Part shown: one piece after another, positions 1 through 5,847 of the stretch
Layout of the letters: every line of letters starts with the position of its first letter
How positions within the stretch are numbered: the stretch's first letter is position 1
From: Spirochaetaceae bacterium
GTDB lineage: Bacteria > Spirochaetota > Spirochaetia > Treponematales > Breznakiellaceae
NCBI GenBank assembly: GCA_031255115.1
Contig: JAIRTD010000290.1
Coordinates: 1 to 8,024 of the forward strand
Length of the DNA stretch: 8,024 nt
Reading direction: 5' to 3'
Translations under genes and position numbers: made by a program
Notes under the pieces: model-generated
Seen by the model: the letters and a program-made list of their open reading frames with translations, nothing else
Told to the model about the DNA's origin: nothing
Databases searched by the model: none

Positions 1-1719
1 TTTGGTTCCGTCTTTGGCGCGGTGTTCCGTTCCGGCGGCGTCTCTCCGCGCTTGTTCAATTTCCCGTATTTTTCTCGCGGCGGTGTAGCCGTCCATGTCG
101 GGCATTTGTATGTCCATAAAGACAAGGCTGTATTTTCCGGGAGACGCGCTGAATTTTTTTACCGCCTCGGCGCCGTTTCCGTCGCAGTCGATTTTGAGGC
201 GGGTTTCTTCAAGCAAGACCATGACTATTTCGCGGTTGATTTCCACATCCTCGACAAGGAGTATGCTGTGGTCCGGTAAAACGGTGTCGGCAATTTCAGC
301 CGGGGAGGGCGCGTTGTCCTGGCCGGAAGAGACGGGCTTCCCCGGCGCCGTGTCCCGGACGTTCCGCTTGAGCATAACGGTAACGGTAAAGCACGAACCT
401 TTGCCCGGTTCAGAATCTACGGTGATGTTGCCGCCCATCATTTCTACGATTCCTCTGGTGATGCTGAGGCCGAGTCCCGTTCCGCCGAATTTCCGGGAGG
501 TGCTGTTGTCCGCCTGTTCAAAAGACCGAAAGAGGCGCTTTCTTTGTTCTTCGGTTATGCCGATTCCCGAATCGCTTACCTTAAAACTCAAGGTACATAC
601 GCCTGACTCTTCTTTTACAAAACCGGCGTCAAGGCGTATGGAGCCTCCTTCGGGGGTGAATTTGACGGCGTTGGAAAGGAGATTGGCAATGACCTGGGCC
701 AGTTTCTGATCGTCGCCCATGAGGAAGCGGGGGGCTTCTTCGTCTATATGCATGTCCAGGTGCTGCTTTTTTTCTTCTACCCTGAAGATCATCATATCGA
801 CTGTGTTGCGGAGCACTGTTTCAAGATTGAAGTGAACCTCCGAGAGTTTGAACTTACTGGCTTCAATCTTTGACATATCCAGTATATTGTTGATTATTCC
901 CAGCAGATGGTTTGAAGCGGCTTCAATATTAGACAGGCAGTAGTCCCGGCGTTCCGCGTCGCAGGTTGATCTTGCGATAGTGGTCATGCCGATAATGGCG
1001 TTAAGCGGAGTCCTGATCTCATGGCTCATGTTGGCAAGGAATTCACTCTTTGCCCGCGAATTGGAAAGGGCGTCTTCTTTGGCCCTGACACAGCTTAACG
1101 AAAGTTCATGCTGCATGATGGCGGTTGTCAGGAGGAAGCCCGCTGATTTAAGAATGGTAACTTCGCTCCGCGGAAAGCTGTGTCTGCCGCTTTCATCGGT
1201 AAGGGAAATAAAGCCCCAAAACTCTTCGCGGTAAAATACCGGTATGACAAGGAGCGAGAGTATGTGGTCTGTCCCCGATTGTCCGCCTTCAGGGGCAGGG
1301 CAGCGGAACGGACTGTTTACGCAGTTTCCCTTATGAAGTTCTTCTTCCATCTTCGGGAAGAAATCCAGGCGCGCCGTTTCCAGCATGCCGTCCTTTTCGG
1401 AGAAGGGGCCGGGATTGGAGCCCCATTGGGCCGTCAAAAAATAGAACGATGTTCCGTTCCGTATTTTGTTTTCCCATATATTTATATGGTCAAGACCCAC
1501 TCCCGCGGCAAGGTTTCCCAGGGCTTTTTGCAGAAAGCCTTCAAAGTTTTCTATATCGGCGGCAAAAAGAATTTCCGCCGTCGCGTTTACCAAATGCCTG
1601 AGCCTGTCATGGCTCGCTGTTTTTTTTGATGTTCCTCTTAAAAAGCTGAAAAGAAGAATCAGAACCGAGGCGGTGCAAAGACCGCATGACAGAATCACTG
1701 GTGCAGAAAAGCCGGGCAT
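1..1719 (-). CDS. Hybrid sensor histidine kinase/response regulator, C-terminus cut by window edge
   Basis: Seen: an open minus-strand frame of 573 codons that is still open at base 1. Residues 4-27 form one hydrophobic helix. Residues about 33-200 look like a GAF-type sensor region. The HisKA H-box is NMSHEIRTPLNAIIG with phosphoacceptor His233. The ATPase domain has the N box (NLLSNAVKF, Asn346 and Asn350), G1 (DSGIGI, Asp383), F box (LFRSFEQAD) and G2 (GGTGLGLSI from 412). After a short linker a receiver domain starts near 483, with acidic pair Glu490/Asp491 and phosphoacceptor Asp536 in FMDIQMPDMDG; its second half lies outside. The ATG at 1719 is preceded by a GGAG box, and earlier in-frame sequence is hairpin-rich spacer. 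Known: such proteins autophosphorylate on His and pass the phosphate to their own Asp. Inferred: it is membrane-anchored with a mainly cytoplasmic sensor. The ligand and output are unknown, and nothing ties it functionally to the upstream CoA operon. Confidence 0.95.
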   Translation of the reverse strand, partial: MPGFSAPVILSCGLCTASVLILLFSFLRGTSKKTASHDRLRHLVNATAEILFAADIENFEGFLQKALGNLAAGVGLDHINIWENKIRNGTSFYFLTAQWGSNPGPFSEKDGMLETARLDFFPKMEEELHKGNCVNSPFRCPAPEGGQSGTDHILSLLVIPVFYREEFWGFISLTDESGRHSFPRSEVTILKSAGFLLTTAIMQHELSLSCVRAKEDALSNSRAKSEFLANMSHEIRTPLNAIIGMTTIARSTCDAERRDYCLSNIEAASNHLLGIINNILDMSKIEASKFKLSEVHFNLETVLRNTVDMMIFRVEEKKQHLDMHIDEEAPRFLMGDDQKLAQVIANLLSNAVKFTPEGGSIRLDAGFVKEESGVCTLSFKVSDSGIGITEEQRKRLFRSFEQADNSTSRKFGGTGLGLSITRGIVEMMGGNITVDSEPGKGSCFTVTVMLKRNVRDTAPGKPVSSGQDNAPSPAEIADTVLPDHSILLVEDVEINREIVMVLLEETRLKIDCDGNGAEAVKKFSASPGKYSLVFMDIQMPDMDGYTAARKIREIEQARRDAAGTEHRAKDGTK

Positions 1720-1730
1720 ATCAGATCTTG

Positions 1731-1736
1731 CTCCGT
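1731..1736 (-). promoter_or_regulatory. Ribosome binding site of the hybrid kinase
   Basis: On the minus strand ACGGAG lies 11 bases before the ATG at 1719 and supports that start. It follows directly on the T-rich tract of the terminator-like hairpin, so the kinase leader and the upstream operon's termination signal share the same stretch. Confidence 0.6.
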
Positions 1737-1770
1737 AAAAAGTAAAAATATAAAACGGGATAGTTCCCGT
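1736..1770 (-). terminator. Probable intrinsic terminator of the CoA-metabolism operon
   Basis: Read on the minus strand, the arms ACGGGA and TCCCGT (1770-1765 and 1760-1755) enclose a four-base loop. TTTTATATTTTT follows at once, then more T-rich sequence to 1736. A short G+C-containing stem plus a U-rich tail is the intrinsic terminator pattern, and it is correctly oriented to end transcripts from the dehydrogenase gene. The stem is only 6 bp, so it may be leaky and allow read-through into the kinase. Confidence 0.6.
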
Positions 1771-1788
1771 ATAAAACCGCAATTGCCA

Positions 1789-1810
1789 GCCGGCCAGTCT
1801 TGCCGGCCGG
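1789..1810. repeat. G+C-rich inverted repeat in the spacer
   Basis: GCCGGC occurs at 1789-1794 and again at 1802-1807. A stem with a 7-base loop is possible, as is an alternative pairing of CCGGCC (1790-1795) with GGCCGG (1805-1810). It has no adjoining T run on either strand, so it does not look like a terminator by itself. It could be a mRNA 3'-end stabiliser or a protein site; no function is visible. Confidence 0.45.
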
Positions 1811-1825
1811 AAATTACGGAACCGT

Positions 1826-1851
1826 GGTCCGCGGCCTGGGCCGCCTGGACC
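1826..1851 (-). repeat. Long G+C-rich hairpin directly after the dehydrogenase stop codon
   Basis: Outer arms GGTCC (1826-1830) and GGACC (1847-1851) and inner arms GCGGC (1831-1835) and GCCGC (1840-1844) pair with a two-base bulge and a four-base loop. The hairpin begins three bases after the dehydrogenase TAG on the minus strand. No U tract follows, so a role in protecting the mRNA 3' end or slowing polymerase before the downstream terminator is more plausible than termination here. This is inference. Confidence 0.5.
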
Positions 1852-1853
1852 GT

Positions 1854-2723
1854 CTAGGATTTTTTGTAAGAATAAAATCCCTTTCCTGTTTTTTGTCCGA
1901 GTTCTCCTCTTTCAACCATGCCTTTGTACAGGTCATAGCCTGCCGGTTTAATTCCCCGGTCTTTATACATCTGCTCAAGGAGATGGAAATAAAGATCTAT
2001 ACCGGTAAGATCATTGAGTCTGAAAACGCCCATAGGGTGATTAAGGCCAAGTTCAAGACCGGTATCCACTTCCTGGGGAGTACAGATTCCTTCTTCGACA
2101 ATTTTAAGACACTCTGCCTTCAGCGCGCCCAGAGCGCGGTTGACGACAAAGCCTTCACATTCTTTGGTAAGGCGTATGGGAATTTTTCCCGTGCGTTTTG
2201 CGAATTCCATCAAGAGCTCCGCCGTCTCATCGGAAGTATGATCGCCCTGCACAATTTCTATCAGCTTCATCACCAGCGCGGGGTTAAAGTAGTGGAGATT
2301 GGCAAGCCGGGAGGGATTGTCCACCAGGTCCTTAAACATCGAAGATACCATGGTGCTCGAATTGGTTGTCAGTATGGTATTCGCCGGGACAAGTTTGTTG
2401 AGCTTCCTGAAAAGATCAAATTTTACATCCCTGATTTCGACGACCGCTTCGATGACCAACTGAACATCCTTAATGGCTTCTTCAAGCGAAGGCGCGATAC
2501 GCATCCTCCCTTTGTACTCTTCGGTTTGCTCTTTGGTCATTTTTCCCTTTGCTATACGTCCGGCAAGGTATTCGTCCAGCCACACACGTACCTTCCCAAG
2601 TACCTCATCCGACGCATCGCAGAGCCTTACCTCGTACCCGAAGACGGCGGAATTCAAGGCAATTTGCCGCCCCATAAGGCCGCCGCCAATCACGCAAACT
2701 TTTTTCACATCATCAATTCTCAT
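1854..2723 (-). CDS. 3-hydroxyacyl-CoA (3-hydroxybutyryl-CoA type) dehydrogenase, NAD-dependent
   Basis: It oxidises (S)-3-hydroxyacyl-CoA to 3-ketoacyl-CoA with NAD(P)+, or the reverse during fermentation, in the cytoplasm. Seen: 289 residues, close to the usual length of about 280-300 for the stand-alone enzyme. The Rossmann motif is VIGGGLMGRQIA (Gly13, Gly15, Gly18), and Asp36 at the end of the second strand favours NAD over NADP. The catalytic set keeps family spacing: Ser123, His144 in NLHYFNP, Glu156 in KLIEIV and Asn195 in GFVVNR. The C-terminal helical domain ends with GQKTGKGFYSY, typical of the family. The start at 2723 has AGGAG seven bases upstream, supplied by the repeat array. 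It is the last gene of the operon, after the crotonases that would make its substrate. Chain-length preference cannot be read from the sequence. Confidence 0.95.
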   Translation of the reverse strand: MRIDDVKKVCVIGGGLMGRQIALNSAVFGYEVRLCDASDEVLGKVRVWLDEYLAGRIAKGKMTKEQTEEYKGRMRIAPSLEEAIKDVQLVIEAVVEIRDVKFDLFRKLNKLVPANTILTTNSSTMVSSMFKDLVDNPSRLANLHYFNPALVMKLIEIVQGDHTSDETAELLMEFAKRTGKIPIRLTKECEGFVVNRALGALKAECLKIVEEGICTPQEVDTGLELGLNHPMGVFRLNDLTGIDLYFHLLEQMYKDRGIKPAGYDLYKGMVERGELGQKTGKGFYSYKKS

Positions 2724-2730
2724 ATATACT

Positions 2731-2736
2731 CTCCTA
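2731..2736 (-). promoter_or_regulatory. Repeat-borne ribosome binding site of the dehydrogenase gene
   Basis: TAGGAG on the minus strand ends seven bases before the ATG at 2723. It is part of the repeat unit, with the GGCGGC hairpin ending four bases upstream of it, so a folded hairpin would sit right beside the ribosome entry site. Confidence 0.75.
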
Positions 2737-2839
2737 TGTAGGCGGCGTGAGCCGCCAGGTTTAATCGGACAGTAACGCGCAGCGTTACTGAAATCTCCTA
2801 ATTAGGCGGCGTGAGCCGCCAGACTTAATGATTGCTCCT
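2731..2839 (-). repeat. Intergenic tandem repeat array A (one full 64-bp unit, one shortened unit)
   Basis: The array fills the gap before the dehydrogenase gene. Unit 1 (2731-2794) has a hairpin at 2741-2756 (GGCGGC, loop GTGA, GCCGCC) and a second at 2770-2790 (arms CAGTAACGC and GCGTTACTG, three-base loop). Unit 2 (2795-2834) keeps the first hairpin (2805-2820) but has lost the second and is 24 bases shorter. Each unit begins with CTCCTA on the plus strand, which is TAGGAG in the mRNA. Bases 2731-2791 match 3698-3758 of array B with a single difference. Neither hairpin is followed by a U tract, so they are not intrinsic terminators. Confidence 0.9.
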
Positions 2840-2840
2840 T

Positions 2841-3626
2841 TCATTCTCCGGTGAATACCGGTTCTCTTTTTTCCTTGAAGGCGTTGACTCCTTCTCCGGC
2901 GTCTCTGGTATTCATACAGATGCCCTGGGCAAAAGATTCTGCCTCAAGAAGCGTGTCAAGGTCCCATTCGGCTGATTTGTTGATAAGCCGCTTGATATAC
3001 GCAATGCTGACCATGGGGCCCCGGGAAATGTTTTTTGCCATTTCCATTGCTTCTTCAATCAGTTTCTCCCTGGGAACCACCTTGTTCACCAGGCCCAAAT
3101 GCTCCGCTTCTTCGGCGTTGATGCGGCGGGCGGTAAAGCAGAGTTCCTTGGCGCGCATGGGTCCTATGAGCTGGGGCAGAAAGAAGAGGCCGCCCGCGTC
3201 GGGAATCAGGCCGACATTGGTAAATATCTCCGAGAATTTGGCGTCTTCAGAAGCGATGATAATATCGCAGGCCAGGGCCAGGTTCATTCCGGCCCCGACG
3301 GCAAAGCCGTTTACCGCCGCGATGACTGGCTTTTCGAGGTTTTGTATACACCGTACCAGTTCATGGAGTTTCTTGATACGCCTGCGTCCTTCCGCCGGGC
3401 TGGAAGCGGGTTCCGCCTTTAAGTCGCCTCCGGCGCAGAAAGCCTTTCCCGCGCCGGTGAGTACGACAGCTCTGATTGTATCCTCGTTTTTTACTTCCAA
3501 AAAGAATTCGATCAGATCCGCCTTAATACCGGCGCTGAGGGCGTTAAGGCTGTCGGGATTATTGAGCTTGACCAGAGCCGTCGCGCCCGTGAGCTCCACA
3601 ATGAGGGAGCTAAAATTTGTTTTCAT
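2841..3626 (-). CDS. Crotonase-fold enoyl-CoA isomerase-like protein (PaaG-type active site)
   Basis: Seen: 261 residues with the full crotonase fold signature. The oxyanion-hole segments are AFCAGGDL (62-69) and AVGAGMNLALACD (109-121). Family knowledge: true hydratases carry two catalytic Glu residues 20 apart (Glu144/Glu164 in the rat enzyme). By motif alignment these positions here are Asn115 and Phe135. Instead there is Asp143 in GLIPDAGG, the place where PaaG-like isomerases carry their catalytic Asp. Inference: it shifts a double bond of an enoyl-CoA (or does related chemistry) and does not hydrate crotonyl-CoA efficiently. Automated annotation would probably call it simply enoyl-CoA hydratase. 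It is a distant paralogue of the neighbour at 3773-4564. The ATG at 3626 has AGGAG six bases upstream, inside repeat array B. It is expected to be a cytoplasmic trimer or hexamer, as in the family. Confidence 0.85.
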   Translation of the reverse strand: MKTNFSSLIVELTGATALVKLNNPDSLNALSAGIKADLIEFFLEVKNEDTIRAVVLTGAGKAFCAGGDLKAEPASSPAEGRRRIKKLHELVRCIQNLEKPVIAAVNGFAVGAGMNLALACDIIIASEDAKFSEIFTNVGLIPDAGGLFFLPQLIGPMRAKELCFTARRINAEEAEHLGLVNKVVPREKLIEEAMEMAKNISRGPMVSIAYIKRLINKSAEWDLDTLLEAESFAQGICMNTRDAGEGVNAFKEKREPVFTGE

Positions 3627-3632
3627 TACAAT

Positions 3633-3638
3633 CTCCTA
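3633..3638 (-). promoter_or_regulatory. Repeat-borne ribosome binding site of the second crotonase
   Basis: TAGGAG on the minus strand ends six bases before the ATG at 3626. As at the dehydrogenase gene, the site is the edge element of the last repeat unit, placed immediately after a GGCGGC/GCCGCC hairpin. Confidence 0.75.
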
Positions 3639-3767
3639 TCATGGGCGGCGTGAGCCGCCAAGTTTAATCGAACAGTAACGCGCAGCGTTACTGATAACTC
3701 CTATGTAGGCGGCGTGAGCCGCCAGGTTTAATCGAACAGTAACGCGCAGCGTTACTGATAGCTCCTA
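3633..3767 (-). repeat. Intergenic tandem repeat array B (two full units plus a terminal box)
   Basis: It fills almost the whole gap between the two crotonase genes. Unit 1 is 3633-3697, one base longer than its neighbour near the CTCCTA box, and unit 2 is 3698-3761. A further CTCCTA follows at 3762-3767. The GGCGGC/GCCGCC hairpins lie at 3644-3659 and 3708-3723. The nine-base-arm hairpins (CAGTAACGC, GCGTTACTG) lie at 3673-3693 and 3737-3757. All stems are perfect, and both hairpin types recur exactly 64 bases apart. The array ends five bases before the hydratase stop codon on the plus-strand map. It has no coding potential and no direct-repeat/spacer pattern of a CRISPR. Confidence 0.92.
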
Positions 3768-3772
3768 TATTG

Positions 3773-4564
3773 CTATTTCCGTTTGAATTCAGCCGGGCGT
3801 TTTTCGATAAAGGCCCTGGTTCCTTCCAGTCTGTCTTCCGTGGAGAACAGGACGGCCTGGGAAAGTTTTTCGACCATGAGCCCGGTGCGTATATCCGTAT
3901 CCATACCGGCGTTAATCGCCAGTTTTGCCAGTTGAATGGCAAGAGGCCCCTTGGCGAGTATGGTCCTTGCCATTTCGAACGCGGCGTTTACAACGCCGCC
4001 TGAAGGAACGAGCTTGTTCACCAGCCCTATGCGAAAGGCTTCCTGGGCGTCGATTATGCCGCCGGTAAAGATAAGTTCCTTAGCCCTTCCGTATCCTACC
4101 AGCCTGCAGAGCCGCTGGGTGCCGCCCGCGCCGGGAATGAGGCCAAGATTGACTTCGGGCTGGCCGAATTTGGCCTTGTCGCTGGCTATGCGTATATCGC
4201 AGGCCATGGCCAGTTCGCACGCGCCGCCAAGGGCATAGCCGCCTACCGCCGCTATGACCGGTTTTGTAAGCTGTTCAATGCGGCAGAGGGTCTCCTGGCC
4301 GCTGTTTTCCAGCACGGCCAGCGCGCTGCGCTTGTTCATTGATTTGATATCGGCGCCTGAGGCAAAAAGGGTCTCGCCGCCGGTGATGATAAGGGCGTAA
4401 ACATCGCCGCTTTTATCCGCGTACTCCACAAAACAGGCCAGTTCGTCCCAGGTTGTTTCGTCCATGGCGTTGCGGACATCGGGCCTGTTGTTGGTCGCGA
4501 CAAGTATTTTTTCCGATAGTTCGAGTTTCCAGTTTTTTGTATCAGGCAGTCTACCAGTGTTCAT
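3773..4564 (-). CDS. Enoyl-CoA hydratase (crotonase) with intact catalytic glutamates
   Basis: It adds water reversibly to trans-2-enoyl-CoA to give (S)-3-hydroxyacyl-CoA, the substrate of the dehydrogenase two genes downstream. Seen: 263 residues from the chosen start. The oxyanion-hole segments are LFASGADIKSM (66-76) and GGYALGGACELAMACD (108-123). The two catalytic Glu are Glu117 in GGACEL and Glu137 in FGQPEVNLGLIPGAGGTQR, exactly 20 apart as in well-studied hydratases. The C-terminus AFIEKRPAEFKRK is typical. An in-frame TTG at 4597 would add 11 residues and overlap the carrier's stop. The ATG at 4564 is preferred because a perfect AAGGAGG lies ten bases before it, inside that extension. 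Chain-length preference is not evident. Confidence 0.95.
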   Translation of the reverse strand: MNTGRLPDTKNWKLELSEKILVATNNRPDVRNAMDETTWDELACFVEYADKSGDVYALIITGGETLFASGADIKSMNKRSALAVLENSGQETLCRIEQLTKPVIAAVGGYALGGACELAMACDIRIASDKAKFGQPEVNLGLIPGAGGTQRLCRLVGYGRAKELIFTGGIIDAQEAFRIGLVNKLVPSGGVVNAAFEMARTILAKGPLAIQLAKLAINAGMDTDIRTGLMVEKLSQAVLFSTEDRLEGTRAFIEKRPAEFKRK

Positions 4565-4574
4565 ACAAGAGGTC

Positions 4575-4581
4575 CCTCCTT
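4575..4581 (-). promoter_or_regulatory. Strong ribosome binding site that fixes the hydratase start
   Basis: A perfect AAGGAGG on the minus strand lies ten bases before the ATG at 4564. It would fall inside the coding sequence if the TTG at 4597 were used, which argues for the ATG. Confidence 0.8.
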
Positions 4582-4593
4582 GAGACCTTGGGT

Positions 4594-5820
4594 TCAAAGC
4601 AGGCTGACAAATATGCCCGCGATTACTATTGACGCTATAGTCTGACCAAGGACTGAACCCAGCACCACTTTGGTCAGCACTCTGTCTTTTAAGAAATTAC
4701 GTTCATCTTCTGTTTTTGCCGAAACTTCAATAGCCTCCAGAGCCGCCTGATAATTAAGGGGGTATCCGGCGTACATGCCGAAAGAAAAGGCTATCAGTAT
4801 CCACGGGCTTAATCCCAGGGCCCTTCCCACAGGTATGGTAAAGGCAAGGATACCGACGGCGCCCAGCAGCAAAAGGCCGAGGAGCGGAACTATGTTATGC
4901 GCAATGTCCATCGGCGTCAGGCTGGCGAGGTTTCCCCGGAGGCTTGTAAGCATGGCAAAGAGAAAAAACGGAAAGACCCCTGCTTTTTGAAGCGGTTCTT
5001 TGGGTATAATGCCCGCCTGACGGCCCAGTATACCGAAATTTAGGGCTATCACGCTAAAGCCGATAAGGGTATGCGTTATGGCCTCTGCATAGGGAGTCAG
5101 GCTTTTTCCGGCAGCGCCGACAATGGCGATGATAACCAGGGGCAGCATCTCGGTCTTCCACTGGGAGGGAAGCCTTTCGACGAGGGGGATTTTTTCTTCC
5201 GCAGCTTTCGTAACTTCCACAAACTCCGCAAGTTCCGTATCAGGCTTCCATTTTTCCCCGCCGGAACAGGAGGCGGGGTTTTTCCGGTACAGTTTCAGAA
5301 GGCGGCTGCATTCCTTCTGGGAACCGGCTGTAATCATAGGAATCCCTATCCATACCTGCATGGAGCTTAGTATGGCGACGATGCCGGCGAGATCGAACCA
5401 GCCTTTTTCCACGGCGGCGTCCCTCATGATCAGCGTGGTAACCGAGCCGCCGACCAGGGACGGAAAGGATATCATGGCGATATTGCGGCCAAAGAGAAAC
5501 CTGCCGGCGATCAGGCACATAATGCCTATGCCCACGATGCCCGACAGCGTTACCAGCACCAACCGCCATTCCCGCCTGAGCTGCTTTCCGTTAAAGGAAG
5601 TCCCCAGGTGGACAACAAAAACTATCATCACCAGGGCGTATAATTCGTTAAAGTAGCCGGTCTTGACCACATCCTTGGGCAGCAGCCCCGACCAAAAACC
5701 GGCCAGCATGATGACAATGGCGACTATGCCTGAGCCCAAACGTCCCTTTGTATACCGCGCGATGACGGTACTGATGTAATAAATGATGAGATTGACTGTA
5801 AACGACCACCAAAAAGACAT
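4594..5820 (-). CDS. Polytopic membrane carrier of unassigned substrate
   Basis: Seen: 408 residues, dominated by hydrophobic segments. About 12 membrane helices are likely, near residues 3-21, 30-48, 59-76, 86-106, 114-132, 142-163, 225-241, 250-268, 281-299, 311-337, 340-359 and 382-408. A charged hydrophilic loop at about 165-224 splits the protein into two halves, as in many secondary carriers. Glycine- and serine-rich motifs SFPSLVGGSVTTLIM (118-132) and FSFGMYAGYPLNYQ (346-359) could line a transport path. There is no ATP-binding motif. I do not recognise the family with certainty; the layout vaguely recalls Na+/glutamate (GltS-like) or related ion-coupled symporters. The start has GGAGG only four bases upstream, rather tight. 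Its place between the CoA-transferase and the hydratase suggests it imports the acid this pathway degrades, or exports a product. That role is inference. Confidence 0.85.
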   Translation of the reverse strand: MSFWWSFTVNLIIYYISTVIARYTKGRLGSGIVAIVIMLAGFWSGLLPKDVVKTGYFNELYALVMIVFVVHLGTSFNGKQLRREWRLVLVTLSGIVGIGIMCLIAGRFLFGRNIAMISFPSLVGGSVTTLIMRDAAVEKGWFDLAGIVAILSSMQVWIGIPMITAGSQKECSRLLKLYRKNPASCSGGEKWKPDTELAEFVEVTKAAEEKIPLVERLPSQWKTEMLPLVIIAIVGAAGKSLTPYAEAITHTLIGFSVIALNFGILGRQAGIIPKEPLQKAGVFPFFLFAMLTSLRGNLASLTPMDIAHNIVPLLGLLLLGAVGILAFTIPVGRALGLSPWILIAFSFGMYAGYPLNYQAALEAIEVSAKTEDERNFLKDRVLTKVVLGSVLGQTIASIVIAGIFVSLL

Positions 5821-5847
5821 CAGTCCTCCGTTCCCGCCGGAAAAAAA

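Noticed and set aside
95..709. A 204-codon plus-strand open frame across the receiver and ATPase regions of the kinase
   Set aside because: The minus strand carries unmistakable N, G1, F, G2 and receiver motifs through the same bases.
1800..2741. A 313-codon open frame on the plus strand opposite the dehydrogenase gene
   Set aside because: It is the antisense shadow of a convincing 3-hydroxyacyl-CoA dehydrogenase. Its translation resembles no family, and no ribosome binding site supports it.
2741..2820. Intrinsic terminators formed by the repeat hairpins
   Set aside because: The stems are perfect, but on the minus strand they are followed by TACATAGGAG or TTCGATTAAACC, not by a U tract, and genes of the same pathway continue downstream.
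2851..3678. A 275-codon plus-strand open frame opposite the second crotonase
   Set aside because: It is the complement of a gene with full crotonase motifs. The frame runs into the repeat array, and the product is low-complexity in Ser/Arg/Pro without domains.
3633..3767. A short CRISPR array
   Set aside because: The 64-bp period is conserved along its whole length, with no unique spacers, and each unit is made of two palindromes plus a ribosome-binding-like box.
2724..3772. An insertion sequence or integron-like cassette boundary formed by the repeats
   Set aside because: There is no transposase or integrase gene, no target duplication, and the genes between the arrays fit the pathway of their neighbours.
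4565..4597. N-terminal extension of the hydratase from the TTG at 4597
   Set aside because: The extension contains a perfect AAGGAGG correctly placed for the ATG at 4564, and the added residues match nothing in the crotonase fold.
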